A DNA stretch of 64,000 nucleotides, from positions 37,007,648 through 37,071,647 of the forward strand of contig CM055101.1 in NCBI GenBank assembly GCA_029204225.1, given 5' to 3'. This DNA is from Diphasiastrum complanatum (Eukaryota > Streptophyta > Lycopodiopsida > Lycopodiales > Lycopodiaceae). Below the pieces are notes generated by a model that worked only from the letters and a program-made list of their open reading frames with translations, had not been told where the DNA came from and made no database searches. Made by a program: the position numbers and the translations under genes. Shown piece after piece: positions 26,901 to 35,284 of the stretch (positions within the stretch are counted from its first letter, which is position 1; every line of letters begins with the position of its first letter).

Positions 26901-29659
26901 CGACCATAGGAGTCACGCATGACCAATGACACGAGTCAGTTGTGCACACTGTCACCTCGCGCCAATAGGACATTGACACGTGGCACCCAAAAGACCTATA
27001 GCTCCAGACCAGCGTTTTGTCCCATAAATGAGACCTTCACCTCAGGTAACCTGTTGCGTGCCCTTATGGGTACGTAACACCTGGCATGCTTATATAGCCA
27101 AGAGTCTAACCAACTTAAAGCTCTGTCCTTCACATCAAGCAAACTATGATCCCATCCTAAATCAAAAGCCAACACAACTAGCAGCAAACAGCTCCTTAGA
27201 GGGAAAAGACAAATCATCCTGCTTTCAAGATAATATGCCTTGGGGAGTTGCATCACATGTTGAGAACATAGGTTAGGAGGAATTGAGAAGAATAATAAAA
27301 TTTGTAATTGAGAAGTATCGTAAGAACTTACTAATAAAAATCCAAGAGGGATGATTGTAAACCACTTTCTATACGTCTCTACTATGAAGGAATTCTGCCC
27401 AAAGAATGACAATAAGAGGGGGAAATTGAGACGCATGCCTTAAAAGCAAGTGTTTGATAGTCAAGAAAATCTTACAGTTAGATACACGTTTATCCTTGTT
27501 GGAGGTGTTGCGAGCTGGTGTAGCAAGCAGCATATCATATACAGAGTGAAGCACATGGCTCAGACAGCCAAAAAAGCATTTAGGTAAGATGTTCTTTTTG
27601 GAAAACTTGGATCTTGAAATGGAAGAGTTTTTAACTATTTATGTTGATAAATAGGGTAGCATAGCTTTGTGCAAGAATGCAGTGTACCATAAGAAGATGA
27701 AACTCCCAACATTATTTGGTTCCAGCAGTGCTTGAAAAAGGATAAGTCGAGTTGATGTATTGCAGCTCTGGCAAAATGATAGCAGAGCTCCTTACGAAAG
27801 GGCTGCCCTGTGGAGGATTGTCCGCTGAGAATGCGATGGGAGCTCAAACCTCTGGAATAGTACATTGAAAGGGGCGTTTTGGAAAAATAAGAAAAACTAT
27901 TGTACAATTACACGTGGCAGCAATGGTAGAATACTGGATGTGGCGTGAATGCTTTTATTTCTGGGCTTGTAGTTCTGCTCCGCTCGAAGGAGCAAGTGCT
28001 GCATGTTTAACTTTTTGATTCTTGATGTTGTCCTCAATACTCAATCAAGCTTTTTTACTCCACTTGAGTGTCAGAAACAGTATCTTCATCCCATCCCATT
28101 TGGGAGCGATTTCATCACAGGAATCATAACAGTGTTTCTGACATCTTTCATGTCTTTAATGCAACTATGTGTAAATCCAGTGGATTTACTTTCTCACTGT
28201 CAACTGAGATGCTCTCTCGTTAGTCTGTGTTGTTGTATTCTCTTTATTATGCTCTTTCCTGGTTAAGTATAACAACTTGAAGAAATTCAAAGTCACAGTT
28301 TTGCCACAAATCAACAAGGCAAAGATATGGCACTACGTCTATGTTCGTGTCTATAAGTTACAACCTAACTGTTGAACATTATTCTATTTGAACTCTAATG
28401 TTAGGAATGTAATTATGCTGAAAGGCCATGGTTAAACTTAGTGGAACCCTTCGACTCCCTTCAAAGAGCTTCAAATTCTTCGCTTCTGAAAGGGGACAGG
28501 CAAGTAGCTCAATAGACCTGAGCTTGCATTTGAATTGCTGATCGTTCCTGAATAATGACTACAAATAGACTGTCAAGCATTCAACCGTATACTTTATTCA
28601 CTATTCAGTGCTTTGCTCTGCTCAGCGCACTGCCACTTTCGGAAGTATGATCAATCGCTAGAGCGGAGGATTCATAAACGTGTTGTTCAAACACGAAGTG
28701 AAGTCATATACATTTGTGTAAAACGATAATACCAAAAATATCACAAAAATCGGCCCTGAAAAATCACTGAATAACCTCGTTTGCTACTTATTCACCGCGC
28801 TTTACTAATGTTGAAAGCTAGGAGCTGCTGTTTGCAACTCGGTAGCTTGAAATTGTTCAAAGCCACAGCCCAGAGACACAAGTCATGAGATTCTTGTCAT
28901 CACTTTTGTGATGTTTGCCCTCATTTTAGCTTTTAAGGAGATTGTTTGAAGCACCAAATCAATGCACTAGCAGCTAGATTCCTCATCCACGCTTCCAGGA
29001 TCTTCTGCCCTGAAAGATCACAGATTCACCTCATAATCACTGAGGAATGCTAGTGAGCTGTTTCTGGGATCTGATGGGACCATTATGCAGATGCTGAGGC
29101 AGCCCATGAGCTCGAAAGGCAGCAATACTTCAACAACCGCAATACGAATCAAGAATTAATAGATATTCGGTACGCTGACACTGACGATTCAGGCACCAGC
29201 TTAAAGCATAGGCTTTTAATAGCAACTTCGAAGCTCCCATCAGAATATCTTTATTCCTTATTGTATCCAAATTACGTTGATTTTGTATTGGTTGTGATCG
29301 AATGGCTGTTGTATCAATTACGCTTAATTTTATTGGTCATGATCTAAACTATAGGCTTTTGAAAGCAACTTCCAAGCTCCCATCAGGATACCTTTATTCT
29401 TTAGTCTATCCATCATACGTTTATTTTGTATTGATTGTAATCGGATGGCCGCTGTATCAATAACGCTTAATTTATTGGTCATGATAGGACGTCATAAATG
29501 CCGCAGAATAATGAAATTGCTGTCGATCGTCTTGCGTAATACAAAGATACTTACTAGTTGATACTTCTTCGAAGAACGCCTTCGCTCCAATAGCTTAAAT
29601 GACACCATTAACGCCAAGCCAAGCACAATCCCCAGAACTAAACCTGTGAAGAAACTCAT
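863..29659 (-). CDS. Synaptotagmin-like protein (plant SYT4/SYT5, NTMC2T2 type), spliced, 3' part outside window
   Basis: Membrane-anchored lipid-transfer protein of the plant synaptotagmin family, expected at endoplasmic reticulum-plasma membrane contact sites. Ten exons were placed by splice signals and a continuous frame: 29659-29555, 18530-18426, 18029-17979, 17450-17330, 10498-10377, 9625-9524, 9397-9323, 1675-1596, 1376-1226 and 1093-863. They total 1143 nt (381 codons, no stop). Residues 1-24 form an N-terminal transmembrane anchor, about 36-265 the SMP domain ([33 protein letters not shown]), and about 275-381 the first C2 domain ([31 protein letters not shown]). The family usually has two C2 domains; the second should lie left of position 1. 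Introns 1, 4 and 7 (11.0, 6.8 and 7.6 kb) carry transposons. Two donors are weak (GTTTTT after exon 2, GTCTAC after exon 4) but keep frame. Family assignment is strong; SYT4 versus SYT5 is not decided. Confidence 0.9.
1226..1376 (-). CDS. SYT-like exon 9: first half of C2A
   Basis: [20 protein letters not shown] opens the C2 domain. GKSDPYAI supplies the first calcium-loop aspartate, in the usual family position. Donor is ATT|GTAGGT, phase 0. Confidence 0.92.
1596..1675 (-). CDS. SYT-like exon 8: end of SMP domain
   Basis: 26 codons plus two bases. It contains [17 protein letters not shown], the WP(V/M)RK-x-(I/V)PILPGDYS linker that ends the SMP domain. Acceptor TTTAG|GTG and donor AG|GTACAA, phase 2, fit exon 9 exactly. 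Confidence 0.88.
2129..2335. repeat. GGTACC-rich palindromic cluster with (TA)n core
   Basis: Many short variants of the palindrome GGTACC (CAGCGGTACCAGG, CCGCGGTACCACC, GGCGGTACCATGG, CAGTACCGCGG) flank an interrupted (TA)n tract at about 2212-2259. The same 14-mer CCAGCGGTACCAGG recurs at about 15233. It lies inside intron 7 of the SYT-like gene. Confidence 0.6.
3001..3528 (+). pseudogene. Retroelement gag-like remnant
   Basis: Two open stretches separated by stops. The longer, 3247-3528, contains [20 protein letters not shown], resembling the gag core where a (A/S)-x-x-WW motif follows a helix. No zinc knuckle follows. It ends where copia sequence of a different type begins. The assignment rests on this short segment only. 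Confidence 0.4.
3624..5510 (+). pseudogene. Broken copia polyprotein (pre-integrase, integrase, RNase H)
   Basis: Degraded copia pol. Around 3735-3800 is the pre-integrase zinc motif [16 protein letters not shown] frameshift near 3820 leads into the integrase core, open from 3839 to 4624, with [15 protein letters not shown] and the catalytic Glu in [12 protein letters not shown]. The reverse transcriptase is almost absent: the 430 bp after 4625 hold only a small RT piece in reverse orientation. RNase H resumes at about 5080-5471 in shifting frames ([27 protein letters not shown]). A purine-rich tract AAGGAGGG just before 5511 precedes the LTR. It cannot encode a working polyprotein. Confidence 0.85.
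4702..4884 (-). pseudogene. Inverted reverse-transcriptase fragment inside copia relic
   Basis: On the minus strand this reads [19 protein letters not shown] followed by KQAP, the conserved copia RT thumb segment, while the surrounding copia runs on the plus strand. It sits where most of the RT is missing, so the gap arose by rearrangement rather than simple deletion. Confidence 0.7.
5511..5994 (+). repeat. Probable copia 3' LTR (degraded)
   Basis: Starts TGTTAGAAATA directly after the purine tract. It contains a long (CT)n tract and may end near TTTCCTACA at 5994. The matching 5' LTR was not found, so the right boundary is uncertain. Confidence 0.5.
5843..5904. repeat. (CT)n microsatellite
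   Basis: About 30 uninterrupted CT units. Apparent ORFs of Ser-Leu or Arg-Glu repeats here are microsatellite artefacts. Confidence 0.95.
6541..7390 (+). pseudogene. Gypsy reverse transcriptase/RNase H relic
   Basis: Many stops and frameshifts, but gypsy RT blocks appear in order: LLIKK and IDYQALN (about 6675-6735), then after a degraded palm the segment [21 protein letters not shown] (about 7120-7175) and [11 protein letters not shown] (about 7335-7372). The block order fits a Ty3/gypsy RT on the plus strand. A displaced RNase H-like piece ([16 protein letters not shown], 6545-6592) precedes the RT, suggesting rearrangement. No LTRs recognised. Confidence 0.75.
7391..9322. other. Intron 7 sequence, nothing recognised
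   Basis: AT-rich, with no persuasive frame on either strand and no terminal repeats noted. Part of the large intron between SYT-like exons 7 and 8. Confidence 0.4.
9323..9397 (-). CDS. SYT-like exon 7: SMP domain
   Basis: 25 codons from CAG|AAA to [27 protein letters not shown] corresponds to the family motif LDF-x-LK-x-VGGD-x-S-x-IPGL. Intron 7 that follows is 7.6 kb and carries copia and gypsy debris. Confidence 0.9.
9524..9625 (-). CDS. SYT-like exon 6: SMP domain
   Basis: 34 codons from CAG|GTC to [27 protein letters not shown] followed by PCFGAI is the conserved lipid-groove segment of plant synaptotagmins. Confidence 0.9.
10377..10498 (-). CDS. SYT-like exon 5: SMP domain
   Basis: Forty codons plus two bases. 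[15 protein letters not shown] and MGVTLPIK match the family pattern E-x-QWDGNP-x-I-x-L-x-I...LPV. Donor is AAG|GTAGTT, phase 0. Confidence 0.88.
10857..10938. repeat. Short tandem repeat, 29-bp period, three copies
   Basis: CAAGGGAGATACCTTAC begins at 10857 and 10886, and a diverged copy (CTAGGGAGGTA) at 10915. Intron 4 of the SYT-like gene. Confidence 0.8.
11050..13875. other. Intron 4 sequence, nothing recognised
   Basis: AT-rich with only short chance ORFs. No transposon protein motif, LTR pair or exon-like segment seen. Confidence 0.4.
13880..14640 (+). pseudogene. hAT transposase relic (BED finger plus dimerisation domain)
   Basis: Two ends of a hAT-family transposase fused by a large internal deletion. 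Positions 13895-14080 read [12 protein letters not shown] ... [19 protein letters not shown], a BED-type zinc finger in which one cysteine of the C-x-x-C pair is replaced by Tyr (CRYY). Positions 14225-14610, after frameshifts, read the C-terminal hAT dimerisation domain: [22 protein letters not shown], then [20 protein letters not shown] and QLERLVF. The catalytic RNase H-like core between them is gone. The element is GC-richer than the intron around it. Inverted termini and an 8-bp target duplication were not identified. Confidence 0.8.
14731..15189 (+). pseudogene. Downstream hAT-linked open frame with Arg-Glu repeat
   Basis: Open frame of 152 codons following a good acceptor-like tract (CTTGACCTTGCAG at about 14742). 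It contains [15 protein letters not shown], then a run of Arg-Glu dipeptides coded by (GA)n, then a Gly/Thr-rich tail. Position and composition suggest the last exon of the same hAT gene, expanded by a microsatellite. Function not recognisable. Confidence 0.4.
14863..14922. repeat. (GA)n microsatellite
   Basis: About 30 GA units. In frame it encodes a poly(Arg-Glu) stretch. Confidence 0.95.
15980..16840 (+). mobile_element. LTR fragment with primer-binding site and leader
   Basis: A primer-binding site TGGTATCAAAGC (16345-16356, one mismatch to the usual plant PBS) directly follows ...TCTTTTACA. The LTR may start at TGTTACAATACG (about 15980). About 480 bp of leader-like sequence follows without gag homology, then intron sequence. 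5' end of a truncated retroelement; no 3' LTR found. Confidence 0.5.
17330..17450 (-). CDS. SYT-like exon 4: SMP domain
   Basis: Begins at CAG|GCA and encodes the segment with [15 protein letters not shown] and [10 protein letters not shown], the most conserved part of the SMP fold. The stronger donor at GTAGGT would break the frame with exon 5. The donor four bases later (GTCTAC, phase 1) restores the expected APQF-x-GV junction and is preferred. Confidence 0.8.
17979..18029 (-). CDS. SYT-like exon 3: SMP domain WLN...WPY motif
   Basis: 17 codons, [17 protein letters not shown], between CAG|GTT and GAG|GTTAGG. The WLN-x(6)-WPY-(L/V)-(D/N)E pattern is diagnostic of the start of the SMP domain in plant synaptotagmins. 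Confidence 0.88.
18426..18530 (-). CDS. SYT-like exon 2: linker and start of SMP domain
   Basis: 35 codons, from the acceptor CAG|GCG. It contains [14 protein letters not shown] and [12 protein letters not shown], matching the family segment in which an Ala-rich linker leads into the FYPSWVVFS motif. The donor GTTTTT is weak, but phase 0 on both sides joins exactly to exon 3. Confidence 0.85.
19860..20490 (-). pseudogene. Older gypsy RNase H/integrase relic (interrupted)
   Basis: Minus strand reads [15 protein letters not shown] and ADALSHIG (end of RNase H, about 20375-20460) and, after stops, [16 protein letters not shown] and NKKWES (integrase zinc domain end, about 19900-19970). It is cut at 20490 by the chromovirus insertion; no clear continuation of RT was found right of 26896, so it was already truncated or rearranged. 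Confidence 0.75.
20491..20848 (+). repeat. Chromovirus 5' LTR (358 bp)
   Basis: TGTTACGAGC...ATCTATTACA. Differs from the 3' copy at 20690 (A versus G) and 20719 (C versus T). Contains the promoter and terminator signals of the element by family analogy. Confidence 0.95.
20850..20861 (+). other. Primer-binding site, initiator-Met tRNA type
   Basis: TGGTATCAGAGC, one base after the LTR end. Confidence 0.93.
21744..26522 (+). CDS. Gag-Pol polyprotein of chromovirus (1592 aa)
   Basis: Single ORF encoding all replication functions. Order: gag core about 125-280; CCHC zinc knuckle [14 protein letters not shown] at 345-358; retropepsin with [10 protein letters not shown] at 433-442, where DDG stands for the usual D(S/T)G; reverse transcriptase with IDLRSGYHQ at 716 onward and the catalytic FLDD (Asp 781 and 782); RNase H with ETDAS (Asp 929); integrase zinc domain HPGIH...CQKC (1179-1212) and catalytic D1242, D1303, E1339, the last two 35 residues apart; chromodomain 1538-1572 ([17 protein letters not shown]). 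Gag and Pol share one frame with no frameshift or stop between them. The ATG chosen is the first in frame, 883 bp after the PBS; the leader between contains only short ORFs. The TAA stop overlaps the polypurine tract. Confidence 0.95.
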   Translation: MTTPQGPDQPQERGFDELETEALAYRKGKEPMEVEEQEQFAEELDELVTKEQFLQLVTEVDELKLALANFKSSVDDSFAELKNLILSSAKGSLPSTSQLSPSPLPSVSGETLRSHPSVFKDLKPPTFNGEEKDRNADILQTFLSKWKNIHALKQTPDHLQAIEASLSLGPMAYKWWLNLQETGQTPRSWKAFEEAFLREFLPENELDRAWEAWERTVMDKSLIQYISQYREAILKIKNMDDYQKIRGFVRGLKDEYKVEVQRNSPTTLEQALRYAQIYDDSVGRKRARQQPLSEQLPQKDFQFKKKFLKRKKEDKFKGEAPQKRPSHIQPLKPDDFEKAKQERLCFVCMGKGHTVRQCPKGPFTKKDKKQVHLVQTVCFPSDSAASEIKVYHEDHEHCCQLTSAMLARPFSFGPHDLVRMHGKVGNQSVRVMVDDGATHNFINHTLVKKLKLPEVPSQHRYIVSLAKGEDKKIWETMVSKLNLGIQGYQDQINFQIMHLDRTDIVLGRDWLYSLGPSLHRNYQENTLSFQYKGREIQLHGEHDVPNSPMVCSSELCQLIGDEDHQVFLCDFQFIPEVSISSSIQQKISKLETLLSKFKDVFPEDLPHGLPPSREVDHVINLVPGTAPVSKPPYRVSRTEDEEITRQLTDYLGKGQIQTSSSPWASPVLLVKKKEGSMRLCVDYRALNKVTIKNKYPMPRADELFDQLDGAKFFSKIDLRSGYHQVRIKSEDVSKTAFRTRHGHYEFKVMPFGLTNAPATFMTLMNSVLRPYLGKFVVVFLDDILIYSKTRKEHLKHLRKVFRLLRKHKLYAKQSKCEFFVEEIAYLGHIISSDGIKMDPNKVKAILSWLRPRNILELQIFLGLAGYYRRFVKEYAQIAVPMTNLLKGKGKEFIWESAQQESFDALKTALATAPVLKVVDPNQPFVVETDASDFAVGAVLTQGGRPVAFESKKLEPAQTRYSAYEKELFSIVHALKTWRHYLYGANFEVLTDHESLRYLCNQPELRGRKARWAELMQEFDMSIRYRRGKFNTVADALSRMPMINELSFTQIRNELLESLRGKCQHDAFFSIIWNSVQNRQLQTPEPVPGAGASSSKNTAASVEDDDESEYTSSDDVEDSEPVLPKQTPVVEGQLTQGFKWKQYSIQDEYLLYRDRVCVPNSEDYRQQVLYECHDNPSAGHPGIHKTYELLRRQFFWPSMKKDVHQYVTSCQKCQVNKAERLKAGGLLHPLEIPAGKWESISMDFIVGLPKTQKGNDAIWVTVDRLTKMAHFIPTKTTVRAPELARLFVDGLFKLYGLPSGIVSDRDSKFTGNFWKAVFHHLHTKLNMSTTDHPQTDGQTERVNQVLEDMLRAYVSKRQTNWEEYLSILEFAYNSTKHSATGYSPFMLMYGFQPRSPTAVGFKQEKVEAARNFLEDLNQMIEHAKRSIRQSQDRARHYADPHRRDVQFSTGEKVYLRVPVDSKTLKSGVCAKLSPRYCGPFTISRRLGEVTYELELPHSSKVFPVFHVSQLRKALTRSDNLVGDSVLVLPLDPQQPPHEPEEILDSRETQTRHTLYREYLVKWNDQPVENATWERGSVLRKIFPDFVLEDQDGS
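26521..26533 (+). other. Polypurine tract of chromovirus
   Basis: AAGGGGGAGGGAG abutting the 3' LTR, priming site for plus-strand synthesis. It overlaps the last two bases of the stop codon. Confidence 0.9.
26534..26891 (+). repeat. Chromovirus 3' LTR (358 bp)
   Basis: Matches the 5' LTR except at 26733 and 26762. Followed by the target duplication GGTCA. Confidence 0.95.
26897..29200. other. Intron 1 sequence, nothing recognised
   Basis: No convincing frame, LTR pair or exon. The 27.0-28.3 kb stretch has only short ORFs without recognisable motifs. Confidence 0.4.
29208..29486. repeat. 143-bp tandem duplication in intron 1
   Basis: ATAGGCTTTT...AGCAACTTC..AAGCTCCCATCAG starts at 29208 and again at 29351. 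Copies are diverged by point changes. It lies about 70 bp past exon 1. Confidence 0.8.
29555..29659 (-). CDS. SYT-like exon 1: start codon and membrane anchor
   Basis: 35 codons starting [18 protein letters not shown], then a basic ERRRSSKK stretch, as in plant synaptotagmins whose N-terminal anchor sits in the endoplasmic reticulum membrane. Donor is CTA|GTAAGT, phase 0. No other in-frame ATG precedes the hydrophobic segment in the adjoining upstream sequence, so this ATG is chosen as start. Confidence 0.85.
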
Positions 29660-29922
29660 ACCCTTTGCTGAGCTGCTGCAGCGCAGAATTTTACGTACAA
29701 GCGCTTAAGCATAGCACCAATCACTCATCCGCACAAGAATCTAACCCAACTCCCACAAACAATCAAGCCTCAAGGCTATCGATCGATCGCTGCTGCCACT
29801 TAAAACATACCGAGTTGCTCTGCAGTACTTGAGAAAAACAACGCATGCATGCTCTGCCAAGCCAGGGCATCATAGATTGGCTAGACTAGCAACAGTAGTT
29901 TGTGTTCTGAAGGTATATAGCA
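29660..29922 (-). promoter_or_regulatory. Probable 5' UTR and TATA box of SYT-like gene
   Basis: Upstream of the start codon on the minus strand is a GC-mixed leader. GCTATATACC (29911-29920), about 250 bp before the ATG, is the nearest TATA-like sequence. No other support. Confidence 0.3.
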
Positions 29923-30109
29923 AAGTAATTGCGTGATTGACAGCGCCATTGCGAGAAGTATGCCTGCAGATGATGATCACTGATAGTGCAACACGAAACG
30001 CCTCTGCTGAATGCGTAAAATAGTGCGGATTTGGCTTGTTATGTTGCGATCCATGAAGCACGTCAGCCATATCTGATCAACTGAGAGACCGGAACAGAAG
30101 CTTCAACGA

Positions 30110-30970
30110 AGACAAAATGGGGCCTCATAAGGCGGGGACGAAAACTCCACGTTATTAAGGCGGCTTTCGGGTCCAGTCTCCCAAGGGAGGGAGCTAAAAG
30201 TACCTATGTCCCCATCCATAGGAAACACCCACTTTTTCCCTCTATTTGTCCAAAACTTCTTTGGTGTCAAAATTTTAAAATCTTGCTTTTTTCCCAAATC
30301 CTGTTTCACCGACATTTTCCCAAATCGGTCTGAAACTTCTCCCTCTGAAAACATCAAAAACTTTGTCTTTTTCTCCATGAGAACTGGCTTCGAAGGGCCT
30401 TTGTACCCACCCTCTGAAACCGATATTGACTAGAATAGTTAACCGGGTCCCAGTCCCAATCCCAGTCTTCATTCCATGGGGACGTGCTCTCTCCATTCTC
30501 GGGCCCTCTCAAGGCCAAGTGCATGGTCCAAAATGATAGGTATCATAGCTTACAAGGCATATCACCTAGGGGGAAAGGCCATGATTCGAGGGTCTTCTAA
30601 CTTGGGAGGTAGCTCTAAGGACGAGAGCCCCCAGACAACCCCATACCAAGGTGGAAGGCCTTGCGTTATGTAATGAGAAAGCTTGAAGTTTATGTTTTTG
30701 AGTCTTTTTTACATTTCTTTTTTTTGGAAGGGGGCACGGGGGGTTCTATTTATGATATTTTGCAATTTTTGCATTTGGTGTTGTAATGGGCTCATGAACC
30801 CATGTTAAAAGGCTTTTTTGTACTGACTTATTTATTAGACATGAATAAAAGGGATGCGCAAGATGGCCTGAGGGTGCTTGATGTCATCACTTTGGTTCTT
30901 GCTCTTGCTCTTTGATGTTTGCTAGTTTTACTGGTTGTGTGCATATTTCAACCCCGTCACATTGGTGGAG
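30110..30970. other. Upstream region, possibly retroelement LTR-like
   Basis: Contains a Pro/Gly-poor unassigned stretch (30110-30440), poly-purine/pyrimidine tracts and an AATAAAAGG poly(A)-like signal at about 30843. Its end, CCCGTCACA followed by TTGGTGGAGGAG, looks like an LTR end with a non-Met PBS, but no second copy was found. Confidence 0.3.
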
Positions 30971-30978
30971 GAGAGGAT

Positions 30979-31098
30979 GGAGTCTTCTCTGATTAATGAT
31001 AGCATGTTACAAGAGGATGTGTCTCTTCGCACCTTTCTTCAAACATTTCATGTGTTGTCTTCACAAATTTCACAGAATAATCAAGTTTTGTCATAGCT
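30979..31098 (+). pseudogene. Possible start of a gypsy gag (39 codons)
   Basis: ATG at 30979 opens MESSLINDSMLQEDVSLRTF and stops after 39 codons at TCATAG. Only its position after the LTR-like end and before a gypsy protease fragment suggests gag. Confidence 0.25.
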
Positions 31099-31200
31099 TT
31101 TGCAAGATTGTTCTCAATCTCATGTCTACCCTGATCCAAAAGTTTCACCCTAGAGCATTCCAGGGATTGTCGTCTAAAGGTATTATCTCGTGGTTGGATG

Positions 31201-31774
31201 ATATATTAGAAAATAATTTTATTAGCCATTCATGTGACATCGTCCAAGGATAACGGGTAAGAAAAATTACCTTCCAAACAATCACATGAAATCAGGTTAA
31301 TTGATTTAAGGAATTCACGAATATATTCTTAGTATAAAGAAATAGCTTGTAAGGTTTCCGGTTTTGTAAATTTGAGATATCCATAAGATGTCATGACCAA
31401 TACCTCAAATTTTCGACAAAACACCCTCTTGTGACCTACTAGTATTAGGCATCATTTTAGATTTACAGTGTTACAATGGTCAACTCGATCCAGTTAGTTT
31501 CATATTCCCCCTTTAGAATTGTCTGCGTCCCATACCATAGGTTCTTCCTCCAGGAAAACCGTACACTCCCTGATCTTATCGTCCAAAGATCAATTTTTTG
31601 GAATTACTCTTGAGCAAAGCGGTAGTATGTGAAGTGCTCGTGAATTATCACAAATTCCATCTTTATAGTACAAATTTTCAGCTCATATTTTTCTTCACCC
31701 CTTTTTTTAAATTTTTTCGGTCACTAACAGGATTGTTGGTCCTGCCTTAACAAGCCTGACAGATTTAGGAATGG
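31201..31774 (+). repeat. Direct repeat DR1 of complex foldback region
   Basis: About 570 bp repeated at 32463-33045 with scattered substitutions and small indels (TTATTAGCCATTCATGTG, CATCGTCCAAG, TTAGGCATCATTT blocks). Non-coding. Confidence 0.85.
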
Positions 31775-31788
31775 AAAAGAATGAGTGG

Positions 31789-32077
31789 GAATTCTAATCC
31801 AGTTAAGAACGAATTTGATTAAAAATGCTTCAATTAGAATTGCTCTATTGACGAGTTGAATTTAGTTCAATGTGCAATGTAGAAATTGCATATGACCTCT
31901 ATTCAACCTTAATGTTTTCTAATTGAACTTTAATTTGCCAAATTTCTCGTTCTTAAATGTAACTACTTGATTAGTGCCTCTTTAGATATGCCAAAACTGA
32001 AAATCAAATTTTTGAATGAGTGCTGCCCATCGGGCCTTATGACATTTTAGACCAGTTTTTATTTACAGAGCAAAATT
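31789..32077 (+). repeat. Inverted repeat arm 1
   Basis: About 290 bp whose reverse complement is found at 33400-33690 (for example GAGTGCTGCCCATCGGG versus CCCATTGGGCAGCACTC). By eye close to 90 percent identical. Confidence 0.85.
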
Positions 32078-32462
32078 TCGTGCCTTGAAAAAATAATACC
32101 ATGCAAACTTGTATCTGAATCGGCAACTAACAAGGCCGAAATCAAGTGCAAAAAACATTATACAATTATTACCAAATTGCTTTTGCAAAACTGAATCCCA
32201 ATACCCCAAAAAAGCCCAATAGAATAGTTTGACGAACAAGAAAAGAATAACCTACACTAAACACTAGGAGAAGTTTCAAAGAAGAATTTCGAAAAATCTT
32301 GAAAGTCAAGAAATGTGTTGCATCAACGTAACCACCAAATATAGTTAATGTTCTAACACATTTCCCTAAATGATGTATCCAAAGGTTCTCCTTGTTACCA
32401 TTATAGACAATTGACCCATATAATCAGAAAAGAATTTATTGAATATTCAAGCAAGAGGAATA

Positions 32463-33045
32463 ATATACTAGAAAACAACTTTATTAGCCATTCATGTGGC
32501 ATCGTCCAAGAATAACGAGTAAGAAAAATTATCTTCTAAAGAATCACATGAAATCGGGTTAATTAATTTAAGCAATTCACGAATATATTCTTAGTGTAAA
32601 GAAATAGCTTGTAGGATTTCCGGTTTTGTAAATTTGAGATATCCATAATGGTCATGACCAATACCTCAATTCCTACAAGACACCCTCTTGTGATCAATAG
32701 TATTAGGCATCATTTTTCCTTACGACCTTACAATGGTCAACTCGATCCAGTTAGTTTCAGATCCTCCCTTTGGAATTGCCTGCGTCCCATACCACAGGTT
32801 CTTCCTCCAAGAAAACCGTCCACTCCCTAATCTTATCGTCCAAAAAATCAATTTTTTGGAATTACTCAAATAACTTTTGAGCAAAGTGGTACTATGTGAA
32901 GTGCTCGGGAGTTATCACAAATTCCAACTTCATAGTACAAATTTCCAACTCATATTTTTCTTCACTCCTTTTCTTAAATTTTTTCGATCACTAACAAGAT
33001 TGTTGGTCCTGCCATAACATGCCTTGAGTGACAGATTTAGGAATG
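32463..33045 (+). repeat. Direct repeat DR2 of complex foldback region
   Basis: Second copy of the 31201-31774 unit, lying between the two inverted arms. Confidence 0.85.
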
Positions 33046-33399
33046 TTGTCACCTGAACACGTGTAAAAATACAGTGTCGCGATTTTTTCGTCTTTTCTTC
33101 GTCTGTGAGAATTTGCATGTTATTATGCAGACTGCGCGACAACGCGAGTAAATATGTAGCATGAATGGAGGCAGATTAAAATGGGATTTAGGTGAGTAGA
33201 GGAAATAAATCTAACACATTTATGTCCAGAAGATTTCTGACTTTTTAGCCAAGGTACCCCACTTTAACCACCATCGTGGTATTATCAAAAGACATGCATG
33301 GCTAAAACTGCCCCGAGATCCAAAAAGCCAATGAATAGGCAGACAAAAGATTTTGATAAACTTGAATCTTGTTTACCAAAAGAACAAACCCAAAAACCA

Positions 33400-33690
33400 T
33401 TTTTCTCTTTAAATAAAAATTGGTCTGAAAGGTCGTAAGTCCCATTGGGCAGCACTCATTCAGAAATTTGATTTTCAGATTTGGCATATCTAAAGATTCA
33501 CTAATCAAGCAGTTACATTCATTTAAGAACAAGAAATTTGGCAACAAAAGTTCAATTAGAAAACTCTAAGGTTGAATAGAGATCATATGCAATTTCTACA
33601 TTGGACATTGAACTAAATTCTACCTGTTAGTAGAGTAATTCTAATTGAAGCATTTTCAATCAAATTTGTTCTTAATTGGATTAGATTTCA
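33400..33690 (-). repeat. Inverted repeat arm 2
   Basis: Reverse complement of arm 1 (31789-32077). Ends just before the gypsy protease fragment. Confidence 0.85.
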
Positions 33691-34479
33691 GGAGGAAGGT
33701 GTGGAAGTCGGGTTGTTAATTCCGATATTGGTCAGATGGCCAAAACTACACAAAATGTACTAGAACAATTACACCACCCACAGGGGCCAAATTCTTCTGG
33801 TGAGTTAGTAGATGTCATGGCTGACCAGATTGCCGAATTTGTTCATAATTATAAATTTCATGTGACAGTAGGCCAGTTGATGCAAATTGCACCGTATTTG
33901 GCAGAATCTATACGATCGAAGTTACCAGGAATTAAAATGTCTGAAGGACTTCCTCCTATGCCAGTCAATGCGATTGTTCAATCCATGGAGCAAGATATTG
34001 TTCCTACGTTGGAAGTCGATATTCAAGGATTGAATATCAAGGGAGTTCAAATTGATGGTGGTGTGGGAGTGAACATCATTTCGGAGGAAACCTATAGCAA
34101 ATTAAAGAACATCATGTTGCATAAGAGCAATCTAGTAATATGTATGGCTAACCATACGCGTGATTCTCCAGTCGGGGTGATTCGGAAGGTTCCTGTCTAT
34201 ATTAAGTCGGGGTTGAAGTTTCTTTTGAATTTTGTTGTCATGAGATTACCCACGGGTGCAAATGTTTATCCGATCCTGTTAGGTCAACCCTGGTTGCGAG
34301 CTGCTAAAGTAGTACATGATTGGGCAACAGGCATAGTGACAATTCCTGCAAAAGGAAAAAAAATCCAATTACAAACGCATCAAGGGAGGTTGGATTCTAC
34401 AGTTCGACCGGTGGGAGTCGAAACGGTTCAGGAATTGTTGTTCCCAACAGTGACAGAGGAATCTCTCAACAAAGGCTGA
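33690..34479 (+). pseudogene. Gypsy Gag-Pol fragment with retropepsin domain
   Basis: Open frame through 34479; the first ATG is at 33736 but the frame is open upstream, so it is an internal fragment. The protease core is VQIDGGVGVNIISEETY, with DGG in place of the catalytic D(S/T)G, and the second conserved block is LLGQPWLRAAKVVHDW, typical of plant gypsy elements that place protease after Gag. Reverse transcriptase is absent: the frame ends exactly where the LTR of copia C begins. It probably belonged to the element whose 5' part lies before the foldback repeat. Confidence 0.75.
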
Positions 34480-35241
34480 TGTCGCGTCCTTTTCACGCTC
34501 ACCCCATGCAGCTGCGCTAACAAACTGGACAACGATTGTAGCCACCCACGATCTCCTACAAACAGCACATCCACCCTGTACTTTCTTCATCTGCACACCT
34601 GTAACATTATGTATATATATTGAATACTATTTGTGTATTGACTAGAGAGAAGACGAGATTGATTGATCAGAGATCATTGATTGAAGATCAAGCGTATGTA
34701 AATTAGCATCAAAAGCTTATCAGAGAGATAGACAAAGTAGATGCCTTGTGCATTGATTCATTATTTGTCAGTAATAAGGTTTCATTCCTTTATAGATTGA
34801 ATTAGCTTCGTAGGGCACGCGGTTTCGTCTGTTATTATTTCCTACCGCATTATTGACATGTATACTTGATATTCTTAATCTGATAACAGTTCTTTGTTTT
34901 CCATTCAGATAAGTGTTAATATTGCTATAGGCGGACATGTATTCTGTATATATTTGTCTTACTATTTTATGCATCAAGCAGAAAGTATATAGTTCGCAAA
35001 CTTTTTTGTGTCGCGTCATGTAACTTCCCTGATCATAAAGATTAAACATCTATAACTAATCATGAATTACAAGAGTGGTAGATTAGCCACGTTCTAGAGT
35101 ACTTCTACTGATGTCACGATATCTGATCAAATACTTGTACCCCATGGTACTTGGCTGATCTTCCCGGTCCTTTGTGGAGCATGAATGATTTTGTGTCGCG
35201 AAACAATTTCGTGTCGTGTGTCGCGTAATTGTTCACGAACA
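34480..35241 (-). repeat. Copia C 3' LTR
   Basis: On the minus strand runs from TGTTCGTGAACA to GGACGCGACA. Its U3 start carries clustered CACGAA/TTCGTG motifs. Homologous to the LTR start at 63510. The start may be some bases off, since no second LTR of this copy exists. Confidence 0.65.
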
Positions 35242-35284
35242 TTTTTGTTTCATGTGTCTTTTCTGTCAAAATCAGGGTGGAAAG

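Noticed and set aside
30103-30496. Overlapping ORFs on both strands upstream of the SYT-like gene
   Set aside because: No recognised motif and open in several frames at once; composition effect.
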